Counted from the stretch's first letter, positions 1 through 10,934 are shown. The stretch: 64,000 bases of DNA from Trichobilharzia regenti (GCA_944472135.2 OX235263.1:14243517-14307516), one strand, 5' to 3'. The notes: generated by a model not told the origin, from the sequence alone. Program-made: numbers and translations.

Positions 1-537
1 AAGCTTTCATTACTCTCAAATCTGTGTGGAGGTCAACAGCACTCAGCATCAAAAATAACATCCGGATTTTCAACTTTAATGTAAAGTCAGTGCTACTATA
101 CGGATCAGAGACTTGGCGAGTCATAAAGAGCATCTCAAACAAACTTCAGACCTTCATTAACAGCTGTCTTCTTTCAATACTCAAGATCAGATGGCCAGAA
201 AATATCAGCAACAGGGATCTCTGGGAGCGAACCAACACAGCAGGAACCGATTGTGAAACAAATATGCAGGAAGAAATGGAGATGGATTGAACATACGCTG
301 AGGAAACCATCAAGTGACATCACTAGACAAGCCATCGCCCGAGTGGAACCCGAAAGGGAAGTGGCGAGTGGATCGTCCAAGGGTGACTTGAAGGAGGTCA
401 TGCGAGGAGGAGATGAAAGCATGTGGACAGACCTGGAGCAGGGTGAAAAAGTTGTCAGAAAACAGAAGGCAATGGAGGTGCGCAGCTGAAGCCCTATGTT
501 CCTCTAGGAACTAAAGAATACAATAATAATATAATAA
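1..537 (+). mobile_element. LINE-A (RTE-like) 3' end, 5' cut by window
   Basis: Decayed C-terminal reverse-transcriptase part of an RTE-like non-LTR element. Readable blocks include FITLKSVWRSTALSIKNNIR, VLLYGSETWRV, LQTFINSCL, IRWPE and KKWRWIEHTLRKPSSDITRQ, split over two frames by indels. The element ends with the hairpin GTTCCTCTAGGAAC (498-511) followed by an AAT-rich tail to about 537. It is almost identical over its length to the inverted copy at 19207-20100. Confidence 0.85.
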
Positions 538-683
538 TAGGCTAAAATACTGACACACTGAGGAGGAAGGGTACGGTGTAAACATTATTGTTTTGTAAAC
601 TGGCTCTGCCATATGGAGCTTGGCCTAAAAGTGCGCTCGATATTTTCTTATTTAACACAATGTACATCAAAGTGTACATATAA

Positions 684-1270
684 ATGCACACCAATTACGT
701 AGGCCGTACAATAAGGCATGTTTCCCGTTGTATTTTCGAACATCACCCTGCGTGGTTAAGCAAAGGACAAACAAAATCTTTTCGTAGCGTTTATCTATCT
801 TATCTCGTGGATACAGAACACAAGATTTATGCCAACGAGGCTTTAAGAGTCATTTACCGTATACTAACAAATGTTAACTTCGCCCTAAGGCTTTTCTACT
901 AAATACTGCATAGGCCATTTGGATGCACATTAAGAAGCCTAATTATGGCAGCCGAAAGAGGCTGGTTGGTTCAGACATTGTCCTTACCTTCGTCATCTAG
1001 GTTAAAATGATGCTTAATTTTCTGTTGAAATTTCCCTAATTTTAGTTGATAATCTATTTGCTATTATATTTTGATTATTATTATAGTTTTTGCATCTCTA
1101 ATGAACTGTAATTCGATAGTCATCTTACCTTACAAATCGATATTATTTAAGAAACACTAATATTGTTATTGACTACTATTCTAGGATATTCTATGTATAT
1201 AAACATATATATACATAACTGTAGAGTCGAAAGAGGAAATTATCGAAAAGGATATTTTTTGCTCACTTAT
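684..1270 (+). mobile_element. Penelope-like element: GIY-YIG C-terminal piece and 3' region
   Basis: A readable frame contains YVGRTIRHVSRCIFEHHPAW followed by LVDTEHKIYANEALRVIYRI, which matches the GIY-YIG endonuclease of PLEs (YIGRT..R...R..EH, LVDTGH, AF.VIYR). It stops at about 900; the rest is non-coding 3' region. A diverged copy of the whole block, including the 3' region up to the TCGAAAAG..ATATT end, lies at 32150-32770 in the same orientation. Confidence 0.75.
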
Positions 1271-1559
1271 TCTGTGTTTTATAGATGTCTGAATGGATAT
1301 TTTCCCTACATTGAAATACGTTTTAGTTGATAAGGATTATAGGATTTATGAGGAGTTTTGGTTGAAGTTTAAATCATGAGAATTTCACCACGAAGCAATG
1401 AAGACAAAATTACACTAGAAACCTATTTCGTTCTATTCTTTGACTCTTCATTAGTGCGCACCAGTGACCTCCTTAGGAATCAAATCCTCTGGGCTTTACA
1501 AGTTACAGCCCCAAGTTCGTTGATCGTTCAGCGATATGGACTGAAATTCAGTAATCTAT

Positions 1560-2460
1560 GAACTGCGACTCACTCAACTCGTGTCATTGAGCTCCCCTAT
1601 ATAGTGCCTTCAATTCATCCAGTAGCCGTCAGTGAGTTGGCGACAGATATTCGTAATATGGGATTTTTAATCTCTTTAGTTCTTTCTCTGACAGGGCTGT
1701 CAGTACACACTTCAGAAGAAGCCAAAAATAGGATGAAATAGCCGCACAGTGCTCGGCGATTTTTAACGATCTCTGATGAAATGAACTTTGTTAAGTATGC
1801 CGATAACCTAACTATTTCAGTGTCCGCTAAACTCTAGCTAGACTGTACTAAGATGAACAGTCTTCGTCTAACGTCCTTAAACTAAATCCTTCCAAATGTC
1901 AGACTGTTAATTTCAGTTTCTGATGTAAACGAAAGTTAAATGAAGCTGTTGGTTCCTACGACCCTTGCAAAATTGATAATAGTAGGGATATAGAAATCAA
2001 GTCTGAAGTTAAGTATCTCGGATTAATTCTTTATTCTGACGTATCCTGGTCTTCCCATGTTTTAGCGATTTCTAAAAGAATATTTCGTCTGACAATTAAC
2101 ATTAAGAAGTTGAAGCACTCAGGCATAACCCAACCACTCCTCCTCTTACAGTTTGTCATCTCATGCATCTTACCTATGCTTCTTTATTCTTCACCCCTAT
2201 TCTTATTGATAGGCATTTGATTTCATGCAACGAAGTCGCTAAATGGATTTTGTCAGACTGTAAGCATCCACCTCCGCACCTGCAGCTCCAACCTTGTGTC
2301 CACTCAGGTAAAAGAAGAAGTCTTTTCAGAAGACTTTGTGCACGTATAGCTAAGCATAAAAATTCCAATATACCATATTTCGTAGCACGTATTTTATGTG
2401 ATGAAAATAGTGTTAGGCATGAACTAATCAACTAAGCTTCTTTGCACTATTAAATAAACC
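1560..2460 (+). pseudogene. CR1/Jockey-like reverse transcriptase relic
   Basis: Interrupted frames give KYADNLTISV (1793 onward), LKLNPSKCQTVNFSF, EVKYLGLILYSDVSWSSHV, ITQPLLLQFVISCILPMLLY, and a terminal CARIAKHKNSN piece ending with a stop near 2434. Order and spacing match the palm and thumb of CR1-like LINE reverse transcriptases such as the schistosome SR1/SR3 type. The catalytic YADD reads YADN at 1796-1807, and there are several stops, so the copy is dead. Confidence 0.7.
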
Positions 2461-3489
2461 ATTTCCTCCACCCTTACAACATCAAAATTTATTGTTATTG
2501 TATTTTTTATATTTATTGTCCTCTCAATTTTTTGTTTTTATTTGTTTTTTTTTCTTAAGTGTGAACATCACTTAAGCTGTGTTAATAACTGTTAAATTTT
2601 TTATTTCCCCTCAGTATACTACATAAACAGAACATTAGATTCAATAATCCATAACATCCCGAAGTTTTCAAACTGAATCGGCAATACTGTTTGAAACAAA
2701 CTCACTGTTATTATTATCATCGTTATTATTATATTTAACATTCTTACTTCGTGCTTCGAATATTTTTGACTTTATGTCGTAAACGTGGACAAATTCCTGT
2801 GGTTAATTTTGTTTTAATTTCTAATTTTATTTATATTTGAAGTAAATCATATGCAAGGTGTTGTGACAAATGCTGAGAATTCCATTCTGTATTATAAGCA
2901 GTATTTTTTTGTAATAAATTAGATTATTATTATCAATAATAAATGGTGTTTGATGCATCCACCTCCCACTACTACAATACCATCCTGTGCACCCAAGATT
3001 AGCTAAACTAGTCACAGTATGAATTTTTTAAGAATTGTGAAAGTTAAATGAGGAAGCAAAATAGACACTTTTGTAAAACTGCATAGGTGGACACGACGTC
3101 ATCTCTTTGTTCGCTTGATAATTTCATGACCTATGTCGAAAATAATACTTATCATAATAAATGGACGAAAGTCAAAATTTTGACAGTCGTTAATTAATTT
3201 ATGTATATTTCAGTTACTTTTGTTTATTTGGTTATTTTTCTAGAAAATGACAGCCATCCAGTGCCAAGGATTTATGCAAAATGAACAGAAATTAAGTAGG
3301 AAGTAGGAAGTAGGTAGGAAGTAGGTCATTGGTATATATATATATATAAAGAGCTTTCCAAAGCTGAGAAACGATGTACTTTAAAAAGACTTCAAAATTA
3401 TTCTTTTACGCCTTTGTTCTAATTATTTAATGAAGGACACTAATTGGATTTAGATGACTTCATTATTTTTTTATATTCAAATACTGGTT
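2461..3489. other. No recognised gene; AT-rich sequence with a short (TA)n
   Basis: AT-rich sequence without open frames of interest. It contains a GTAGGAAGTAG direct repeat around 3296-3326 and a TA dinucleotide run at 3334-3349. I see no exon or element. Confidence 0.5.
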
Positions 3490-3836
3490 TTGTAGGGATT
3501 TTGTTTGATTAGTTTGAGGACTTCATCATGAGCTGACATCAGTTAGAAAACCATTGGAAAACCACCCAGGGAGTACTGGACAGCTGTTTCCTCGGTCGTG
3601 TTCGGGACTCTTCAGTAGTACGCACCCACTGACAGAGTTCGAACCCAGGACCTTCTGCTTACAAGGCGAGCTAGCTAGTACAACATTGAGCCACTGGAAA
3701 CGGATCCCATGGCCAGCCCATGAACTTCAACTTCTGCCAACTCATGACATGTCTCGACCACTTCGCAATGTCTTCTTCGATGAGTTACTGCCTCACCTTC
3801 AACCTACCGCATGCACTCTGCTGGTCATTGCTTCCC
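3490..3836 (-). repeat. HH1 hammerhead/tRNA-promoter element, single minus arm
   Basis: Carries the HH1 outer end (TTGTAGGGATTT, CATGAGCTGACAT), then a hammerhead-like block at 3573-3621 on the minus strand, then the tRNA-like box B (TTCGAACCC complement near 3640) and box A region. The ribozyme keeps CTGAAGA and GAAACAGCTGTC, but stem II no longer pairs and the last stem I pair is lost. It runs straight into a SINE-T copy at its inner end. Confidence 0.75.
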
Positions 3837-4046
3837 ATGAGAACACAAGGCTTCAGGCTAGAAGCTTGAGGTTTCGGCAGCAGTGGTATTTATTTCTACG
3901 GGATGTAGTTGTAAGCCTCATGTGCAACCTTCTGTCTTTACTAGTTCAATTACTGGCTTAGCGAGGTAAAAGAGGGGGTCGGCTTGGGATGGAATTCCGA
4001 ACCACTTGAGTGGGTGGCGAGCATTCTACCGCTCAGCCTACGAAGC
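3837..4046 (-). repeat. SINE-T, tRNA-derived SINE
   Basis: Minus-strand copy. The 3' tail (CTTCAAGCTT..GAAGCC) is at the left end, the middle has the TTTACCTCGCTAAGCC block, and the tRNA-like head with decayed box A and B is near 3990-4046. It abuts the HH1 element to its left, so one inserted into the other. Confidence 0.7.
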
Positions 4047-4509
4047 TTATGTGACTTTAGGAAGTGATTACTTTAAAGACTCGAGTTTAACAATCTTTTA
4101 CATTGCTTTTTACACGTAATATCTCAGAAAGGGCACAAATAAAATTGGTGATGCATAAAACCATTTGCTAATTGATTTAGAACTTATGTTAGGTCTGATT
4201 CTATAATGTAAAATATTCGTTGTTTACGTGTATGTCTGGAAATGTTCCAGTTTTAGACACTTCCAAACTTTTTCTCCAAAGGATTGACAAGTCGTTTGTT
4301 AGAATTCTAAAAATTCAAGGTGCATCTGCTCCATGCTGAGTTAAGTTTGATAAGGTTCATGGAAGGCGACTTTCCTATTGACTCGAGTGGTCTCCTACTA
4401 CTTATTTCCATCTGTAGCAATAGATGGTAAGTTGACTGACAGGGGGCTTTTAGGACGAACAAAGATATTTTGTAACAATAGTAATAATATCATTTCAACT
4501 ACAAAGAAG
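4047..4509. other. No recognised feature
   Basis: AT-rich sequence, no supported exon, RNA or element. Confidence 0.4.
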
Positions 4510-5140
4510 TGGACATTATTATGACTTTATTAGACTTAAGTAACTACTGCCAAGAAGCCTTCAGTGGTGCTGACCTTCAAACAATTTGGAAACTACTTCA
4601 ACACTGTGGAGTACTTCAAATCCTTATCAGTCTTATTCAACAGCTATATAAGAATGCCACATATTCCAAGTGATTCACTACAGAAAACTCGAAAGTGCCT
4701 ATAATGATAGATTGGTGAACTGGTGCGTCATGAAGAGCACTTCAAACAAACTACACACATTCATCAACAGTTGCCTTCGCCAAATACTCATAATCAGATA
4801 GCCGGCCAGCAAAGATAAGCAACAGGGATCTCTCCGAGCAAACCAACCGGGGACCAATTGTGCAACAAATAAGCATGAAGAAATGGAGGTGGATTGGCTA
4901 GCCATACTCTGAGGAAATCACCAAGTGACATCACTAGACAAGCCATCACTCCAGTGGAACCCGAAAGCGAAGAGGCAAGTTGGTCATCCGAATGTGACTT
5001 GGAGGAGGTAATGTGAGGTGGAGATGAAAGCATGTGGGCAGACCTTGAGCCAGGTTATCAGCAGAGAACCGAACGCAATGGAGATATGCAGCTGAAGCCC
5101 CATGTTCCTCTAGGAATTAAAAGAAATAATAATAATAAAT
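4510..5140 (+). mobile_element. LINE-A fragment with internal deletion
   Basis: Starts with an RT palm remnant (EAFSGADLQTIWKLLQHCGV, the RTE EKAFDSVDR..LWKLLRHYG motif) and jumps near 4700 to the C-terminal part (MKSTSNKLHTFINSCL, DWL..TLRK-like, ITRQAI). It ends with the LINE-A hairpin (GTTCCTCTAGGAA) and an (AAT)n tail near 5110-5140. Many stops. Confidence 0.7.
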
Positions 5141-5147
5141 AGTAATG

Positions 5148-5600
5148 ATGGACTGGATTATGCAGAAGAACACGGGCAGCAAGAAGACAGGAGTTAACTG
5201 GACAGGAAAAAATACTCTACAAGATCTGAACTCCACTTAGGTATTATGTTTAATGTTACGAACACTTAAACAAAATACCCAGTTGAAAACTAACAAGTCT
5301 GTTTAAGAGGCAGGAAGCAAAGACAGGGCTCCAAGTTAACATAGAGAGGCACCAATCACCACCAGAGAAAAAAATTTGAAATTGGCTAGTTCCTTCACTT
5401 ATCTAGGAAGTATCGTTTCACTACAAGCACGCCGTACGGATGAGGATGTCAATACCAGAATTAGAAAAGCAAGACAGACCTTCACCATGCCGAAATAACT
5501 GTGAAATAAGATTCTAATTTTCGATAGTGTTATAAGAAGACGGAGATTATCTGTAAAATGTGATGAATTTGCACTATACAACTAGAACAGTTCGATCACA
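5148..5600 (+). mobile_element. LINE-A RT fragment
   Basis: Reads DWIMQKNTGSKKTGVNWTGK, then LHLSRK/YLGSIVS-like sequence and RTDEDVNTRIRKARQTF. These are RT thumb blocks that should precede the fragment to its left, so the two are separate insertions or a rearrangement. Decayed. Confidence 0.6.
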
Positions 5601-6093
5601 CATTTACTTGTGAAGTCTCATATGCAAAGCATGATTAATCCTCCCTATGTATATGTTCCACACACACTCACACACAAAAGTTGGTAAATTGTGTGGGATG
5701 TGACATAATCACTTGTGCACTTTTAAGGTTTGCAGGGGAGCATATTTTTGGCTTTTTCGATAATTACAAGATGGGCTGCATAATAATTCCTTGCGGATGA
5801 CGGAATTTTAACGTTTGTCCCAAAATCCTACTGCTTATTTCCCCCATTATACGGAAATTTGATAAAAACATTTTTCTTAGGGGCAGTATCGATAGTAGGT
5901 TTAAAGATTAATTGACTTCTACACCTGATCGAAAAAATTTTAAAGGATATCCGTTTTGAACAAGAGTGTCCATCAATATTTCGTTTTTGTTAGTCTATAA
6001 CATCAGCCATGCAAACGCGTTGAATCCTCTTAAATAGACATTTCACCAAGCCTCTCTTCTACTGTAATGGACAGAAACTGTGGCAATTAACGT

Positions 6094-6402
6094 ATGGTTA
6101 GAAAAACAAATGAATTGTGGAAATCAATAGACGCAGGTGTCAAACTACCAACTTCGTCTATAGCTAAACACCTAATCGAGGTGAACCATAAGATTGATGT
6201 TAATGCAACCTTCAAGGTCATCTATAAAAATGGTCAAGAGTGCTTATTGAAATACGCTGAGGCTATAGCTATTCATAAACTTAAGCTCCTCTCCCCCCCT
6301 AGTGTATTCCAAAACAGTTTAATATTACCTTTAAACTACCTTGGTAATCCTTATTTGACTGGATTACCAAACGTTGTGTCAATTATTATAATTTATTCTT
6401 AA
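6094..6402 (+). mobile_element. Penelope-like GIY-YIG C-terminal fragment
   Basis: The frame includes SSIAKHLIEVNHKIDVNATF, then KVIYKNG, ending YAEAIAIHKLKLLSPP. This matches the end of PLE endonucleases (HLV.TGH...NAF.VIY, LRFAEAIAI.KLKP). The upstream GIY-YIG catalytic half is absent. Confidence 0.75.
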
Positions 6403-6574
6403 ATCCTTTTTGTCACTTTGTTTAATTGAATTGCCCTTTATTTTTTTCATCTATTTATCCACTTGACAATTAAATGTGTGATCAGATTATTCGAAATGTA
6501 TAGCTCGAATTCATCACATATTACAGATAATCTCCGTCCTTGAATAACATTGTCCAAATTTATAAAAAGGACAT

Positions 6575-7052
6575 ATTTTGATTGGGCACTAGTAACTAAT
6601 GTGACGTGTCTAGTGCTTTCCTCGGTGCAGACTGAATTCTATCAGTGGCCACCATTCTACGTAGCTTGTCATCATGGTGCATATTGATATGATGATATAT
6701 TAAATGGTTAAAGGTAATTGGCTACAGGAAGCCTTGAACCTAGACGTTTCGTGTTAGTTGGCACTCACCAGTCAGAAAAGACTATCTGCAACGCTGAAGG
6801 AACTCATGTCCCTTCTGAGATTCGAACCCGCTTCACCCAGTGACAGCGGAAATCAGAGACGTTACCACCGAGCTATTCGGGCTCTCGTTTGACTTCCTGT
6901 AGGACTGTAGTGGGTGATTTGATTTGATTGGAGTCCCTTCAGGTTTGCAGATACGCCTTGTTGATGAGTGCCAACTAGCACGAAACCTACGTGCAGCCAA
7001 GGCTTCCTGTGGCCGATTGCCTCCAACTATCTAATATATCATAAAATCAAAG
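6575..7052. repeat. HH2 hammerhead element, head-to-head palindrome
   Basis: The minus arm (about 6575-6915) has the outer end (GACTGAATTCTATCAG), a hammerhead-like block near 6736-6785, then box B and box A on the minus strand (TTCGAACCC complement, AGCTATTCGGGCTC). The plus arm (about 6920-7052) repeats the sequence in opposite orientation from the ribozyme outward and lacks its own box A/B. The two arms share the GGCTTCCTGT and TGGCCGATTGCCTCC type ends. Confidence 0.75.
6955..7003 (+). ncRNA. HH2 hammerhead ribozyme copy, C3 to U
   Basis: Stem I GCCTTG (6955-6960) pairs perfectly with CAAGGC (6998-7003). The core reads TTGATGA (one change from CTGATGA), stem II GTGC/GCAC closes a CAACTA loop, then GAAA. 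The stem III region is longer than in the other copies. Loss of C3 should abolish cleavage. Seen directly: the pairings. Inference: a decayed ribozyme. Confidence 0.65.
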
Positions 7053-7057
7053 GGACC

Positions 7058-7440
7058 AATGTTATGTCAGTGCTTCTCTTGGGTCAGAGACCTGACTCTT
7101 TCCCTCCCCTAAAAAGCATTTCCTATAGGCTGAAGACTTTTGTAAACAGATGTCATCGCTGTTCAGAAGGAATTAGTAATAAGAAACTCTGGAGATTAGC
7201 TAGTCAAGAGGGTATTGGCTGCCGAATATGCATAAGGAAACGGTGATGGATTTGACACACGCTGAGTAGAAGACCTTTGAGTAACATCCCTGACCAGACC
7301 ATACCTCCAGTGAAACTCGAACAGGAGACTGTGAATGGGATGTGGGCTCGAGGGTGACACAGAGAAAACAGTGTAAGGGAAAAATGAGAGCTAGCAGTCA
7401 ATGTACTGCAGAGAATCATATCCATAATTCGAATAAAACT
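7058..7440 (+). mobile_element. LINE-A fragment
   Basis: A decayed frame with SVLLLGQRPDSF, LKSISYRLKTFVNRC, ISNKKLWRLASQEGIGC and ICIRKR followed by a stop. This matches the LLYGSETW, ..NKLQTFINSC, ISN..LW and ..RRKWRW blocks of LINE-A. No intact tail. Confidence 0.65.
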
Positions 7441-7843
7441 AACTGTTTCACACTTGAATAAACTTGACTATTCAGGTGGGAAAAGTTTTAAAAAAAATAG
7501 ATGCATTTTCTACAACTGTGCTTAATTCACTCTTCAAAGACAACTCAGCTAGTGAATAATTTCAGCTTCACTGAATGAGCGTTAACCTTCATCTGATATT
7601 CTGCGTCTAATTTGAACATCTTAGCTTATACGTTTCCACTTCACATGAGCAGTGAAACAATAACTCATGTGAAAGAACTTGATTAATTGAAATGAAATGA
7701 CACGAGTGTCTGCTTCAGTAGAAAAACTGAAGAAAAGACATATTACCGTGAGTTGTACCACCTCGTGTAGTCAAATAATTTAAGCGTGAGAAGATCCATA
7801 ATAATAATGCAATAGTAACAATAATAATGTGTAACATAAATTA
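7441..7843. other. Intron of the stomatin-like gene or its downstream part; nothing recognised
   Basis: AT-rich, with AAT triplet runs near 7798-7828. It would be intronic if the next stomatin exon lies to the left. Confidence 0.4.
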
Positions 7844-7849
7844 ACTTAC

Positions 7850-7905
7850 ACTTCAACTCGTTCTACTTTCACACCCCATGGATCTGTCGCTTCATCCAAC
7901 ATAGT
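7850..7905 (-). CDS. Stomatin-like exon: DEATDPWG segment
   Basis: A short 56-nt exon reading TMLDEATDPWGVKVERVEV. DEATDPWGVKVERVE is a hallmark of stomatin proteins and directly follows the SMMQ end of the previous exon. The acceptor is TAG (ct at 7906-7907 on plus) and the donor GTAAGT is complementary to 7844-7849. The exon ends two bases into a codon, so the next exon should start with one base completing V or I, followed by K-D-V-R-L-P. That exon was not found between 1 and 7843 and is presumed to lie outside the window. Confidence 0.93.
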
Positions 7906-8229
7906 CTATAGATTATAATACAGAAACATACTAACTGATTAAAAATGATCGTTAAAAATTTTCAAAAGAATAGATATTGAACAAAGAGTGCTCTTTTTGA
8001 AAACCCCTTCCTCATCAAAAACTCTACAGTTATATATACATTATAGTGAATGAATGAATTAGTGTTATGAACAACAATAATGTTGCTGTTTAAATAACAT
8101 TGAATCAATAATAATACCAATAGATTACAGCTCAATAGCATCAACATAAAATAAGCTGAATGTCAGACAAATTAGGAAAAATAACAATGTAATTTCATAA
8201 AATTCATAGTCTCCATTGAAGGCCAGTTC

Positions 8230-8596
8230 ACTAGTAGGGGCTGGACTTGCTTCCTTTGAACACAGAGCACTAGTTACTTCAGGCGAATCGCCATAGCCAC
8301 TGCTGTTTGAAGCATTCGGTGCTTCGATGATTTTGACAATTTACCCGGTAGATTATGGAGAAGGATTCTTCCACGCTAGCTGGCTTTGTGGCTGGTTTGT
8401 ACCAAATGGTTCAATATCGAACTGTTGATGGCTTCCACTACATCTTCACTTAGCCATACTGGGAGATGTTCTCGAGTGAGCACGAAAATTCAAGTTCCTA
8501 GAACAACAGCCGATATAACTCGCTCCGCCAAAAGCGCAGTTGAATTGGTAGATACAATTCGAAGTGGCCAGCTAGTCTAGGTACTTCATCTTTCAG
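8230..8596. other. Unassigned moderately GC-rich block
   Basis: This block differs in composition from the flanking AT-rich intron and holds a 64-codon plus-strand frame (8386-8580) with no similarity I recognise. It ends where a minus-strand PLE fragment begins, so it may be part of an unrecognised repeat. Confidence 0.3.
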
Positions 8597-8790
8597 TCAT
8601 GGCAGCACCATCAGTCGTGTAGAGAGTAATACGAGTAGTTCGCCAGCATTATAAATTCTTTGAAATGATTTTCTTAATTTCCCCCTAATTATCTCACTTG
8701 GTATATCGCCCTTGAATTTTAGTCGTATATAAAGTGGCTTCTTGTTTACAGATAGTGAGTAGTCATTTTCCGCCGCTTTCTTTGTCATGT
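8597..8790 (-). mobile_element. Penelope-like element, pre-endonuclease segment
   Basis: The minus frame reads KKPLYIRLKFKGDIPSEIIR, then KLRKSFQRIYNAGELLVLLS. This matches the linker between PLE reverse transcriptase and the GIY-YIG domain (LKLKFKGD...E...RRL..A..RTF.AA.L...FST) and parallels 22480-22610. Truncated at both ends. Confidence 0.65.
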
Positions 8791-8799
8791 GTTTCTAGA

Positions 8800-9231
8800 T
8801 AAATTTGTCTGGATATTAATATATCCATGTGACAAGCAGTGATGAGCTTTTGCAAAACTGACAAGATAGTCATAGAAACGACATCTGCTACTGAAACTCA
8901 TTCACAACATTCAATCAAGTTATATGCATGAGAATGAACTAACACTCAAGATTAGAATTTATCACCTGAGGCTAAAAATACTAATAGAGTATTTTTTTAT
9001 TATTTTTGACTATATTCTGTTATATAATTAAATAACCGAAATTCCCATTAGCAAACTGTTTGTTGTGTTTGTCTTCCTTCAGACAAGTAGAATGTAAATG
9101 ACGATTCATCTCCATAAAGTCTACATACTTTACCGCCAAACAAAGAGTGACATTTCCTTCAAAAATAAAATACTCTTAATTAGCATGTGAAAGACAAAGT
9201 TTCGCATGCTTTCTCAAGTCCATTTGTTTTT
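8800..9231. other. Intron sequence, nothing recognised
   Basis: AT-rich stretch inside the 7906-10560 intron of the stomatin-like gene. No supported element. Confidence 0.35.
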
Positions 9232-9612
9232 GTAGACCTGATTGATAGAATTCAGTCTGCACCAAAGAAAGGACTAGACACGTCACACTAGTTACTAGTG
9301 TCCAATCAAAAATATCAACTACAATCCTACAGGAGGTCAATTGCGAGCCCAAATAGCTCAGTGGTAACGTCTCTGAGTGCAGCTCTCACTGAGTGACGCG
9401 GGTTCGAATCACAGAAGGGACATGAGTTCCTTCAAGACAGTTGCAGATACGCTTTGCTGATGAGTGCCAAACAGCACGAAACCTATGCCCAAGGCTTTCT
9501 GTTGCCGATTGCCTCCAACTATATAACAACATCAAACCAATGTGCACCATGATGGCGCGCTACCTAGAATAGTGGCCACATTACAACCTGACTGATAGAA
9601 TTCAGTCCCTAT
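9232..9612 (+). repeat. HH2 hammerhead/tRNA-promoter element, complete unit
   Basis: A full-length single unit. The left end GATAGAATTCAGTC is repeated at the right end (near 9594-9607), an internal tRNA-like promoter has box A TAGCTCAGTGG (9354-9364) and box B GGTTCGAATCA (9401-9411), and a hammerhead core follows at 9451-9495. The last part (TGGCCGATTGCC-like, ..GTGGCCAC) is shared with the copies at 6575-7052 and 28500-29030. It lies in an intron of the stomatin-like gene, antisense to it. Confidence 0.8.
9451..9495 (+). ncRNA. HH2 hammerhead ribozyme, near-intact core
   Basis: Stem I GCTTTG/CAAGGC (9451-9456 with 9490-9495, one G-U pair), catalytic CTGATGA (9457-9463), stem II GTGC/GCAC (9464-9467 with 9474-9477, loop CAAACA), and GAAA (9478-9481). 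The short palindromic stem III expected near ACCUAGGU reads ACCTATGC, so U16.1 next to the cleavage site is changed to C. Architecture follows known type I hammerheads with minimal stem III; activity is doubtful. Confidence 0.75.
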
Positions 9613-10554
9613 TGGCAATTATATTAATCTGAGCTTTCCCCCAGAAGTAGTCCTGGAACTTTCTCAATCATTTAATATAGATGTATGAATGTACAGCTTA
9701 GTTGATTACGTTTTCTACACTCTTCAACCGTCTTTTTAATATTTCCTCTGATCTAAGGTGTAAGTGTGTGTGTGTAATCCGTGATTTAAAGCCTACATTG
9801 TGTACTCATAACTCACAGATGTCTACAGTGTGCCGACTGTATATACAAAATGTAGTATGATCTGCTCAGTAAGTCACAAAATATAAAACATTAGCATTCT
9901 TGAAGCTAAATGAAAAGATGGGCTGAATACTCTAGAAATGGTTCTCACTGTAAAATAGTTGCGATGATCACTTCATCCTGAAAAATCCATGAATTCTACA
10001 CGAGCAAAACGACACACGTGCACACACATTTATTCCATAAAATTCTTTCTAAACGCTTCATGTCATTTTTATCAGTATTTCATTAAATTATCATGTATTT
10101 GCTTTTCATTCCTTTATATTCAACATCTTTGAAGGTTCCTTTCTCGGAATCGATGTATCAGTACATTTTGATTCAGTGCGATCAGTCTTTGAGTAGTTCC
10201 ACAAACAAATATCGATACCTATTGTAAAAAAGATGGCGATCATCACCCAATTAGGCGGTTGAAACAACGAAAGGCTGACTCAAGTCTCGAAAGGAACTCT
10301 GTCGCCTACTGTGGATACAGATACACCCAGATAATGAGTCCTGAACAGGAGGAAATGTGCATCCATTACCAACCAAATAATTGTAATTTAGGCTACTTAA
10401 AAATGATAGAAAGTCTGAATATCTTCCATATAGCGTTAATTTCTTGCAGATAGCGAAAAACCCCTGCATTCATTCCCATGCGACGTGAATTGACATCCTA
10501 CTGTGTACTCAGGTTTTAACTTCTTCAACCAAAATATAAAAATCTTCAGTACTA
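9613..10554. other. Intron sequence, nothing recognised
   Basis: Mostly AT-rich. A fragment around 9660-9740 resembles PLE 3' regions (ATGAATGTACAGC..). No exon found up to the stomatin-like exon at 10561. Confidence 0.35.
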
Positions 10555-10560
10555 ACTAAC

Positions 10561-10764
10561 CTGCATCATACTGGAGATAATATCACGTTCTGATAAAATT
10601 TCAGATAGATTCTTTGTACCTAACACATTTCTCAAAGTGGTTGCTGCGAGAAGACGTGTAGAACGATCTGCGTCTTCCACATTTGTAATTGCTACCACTG
10701 GATTGTATATTCGATAATAGACAACAGCATCAACGGCAACTGTTACCGAGTCCCGTGTAAGTAC
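10561..10764 (-). CDS. Stomatin-like exon: SPFH core
   Basis: A 68-codon exon reading VLTRDSVTVAVDAVVYYRIY, then NPVVAITNVEDADRSTRLLA and ATTLRNVLGTKNLSEILSER, ending DIISSMMQ. This is the most conserved part of the stomatin SPFH domain (DSVTV.VDAVVYYRI, ADRSTRLLA.TTLRN.LGT..LSEILS.R). The acceptor TAG lies at 10765-10767 and the donor GTTAGT is complementary to 10555-10560. Both junctions are phase 0 and follow from the PPQE exon. No stop or frameshift is seen, so the gene looks functional here. Confidence 0.95.
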
Positions 10765-10934
10765 CTACCAAAAATTGTTGAAGAATAAATAAAAGACTCT
10801 GATAACTTTATCAAAACAGTATGAGATTAGTTCAAATCTTAACAAGTAATATATATGAATAATAATCTAAGTGAGAAATTAAATCAAAATTCAAACTCAG
10901 GAAAATCCAGAGAAAGCGCGAATTCGCAGACCAT

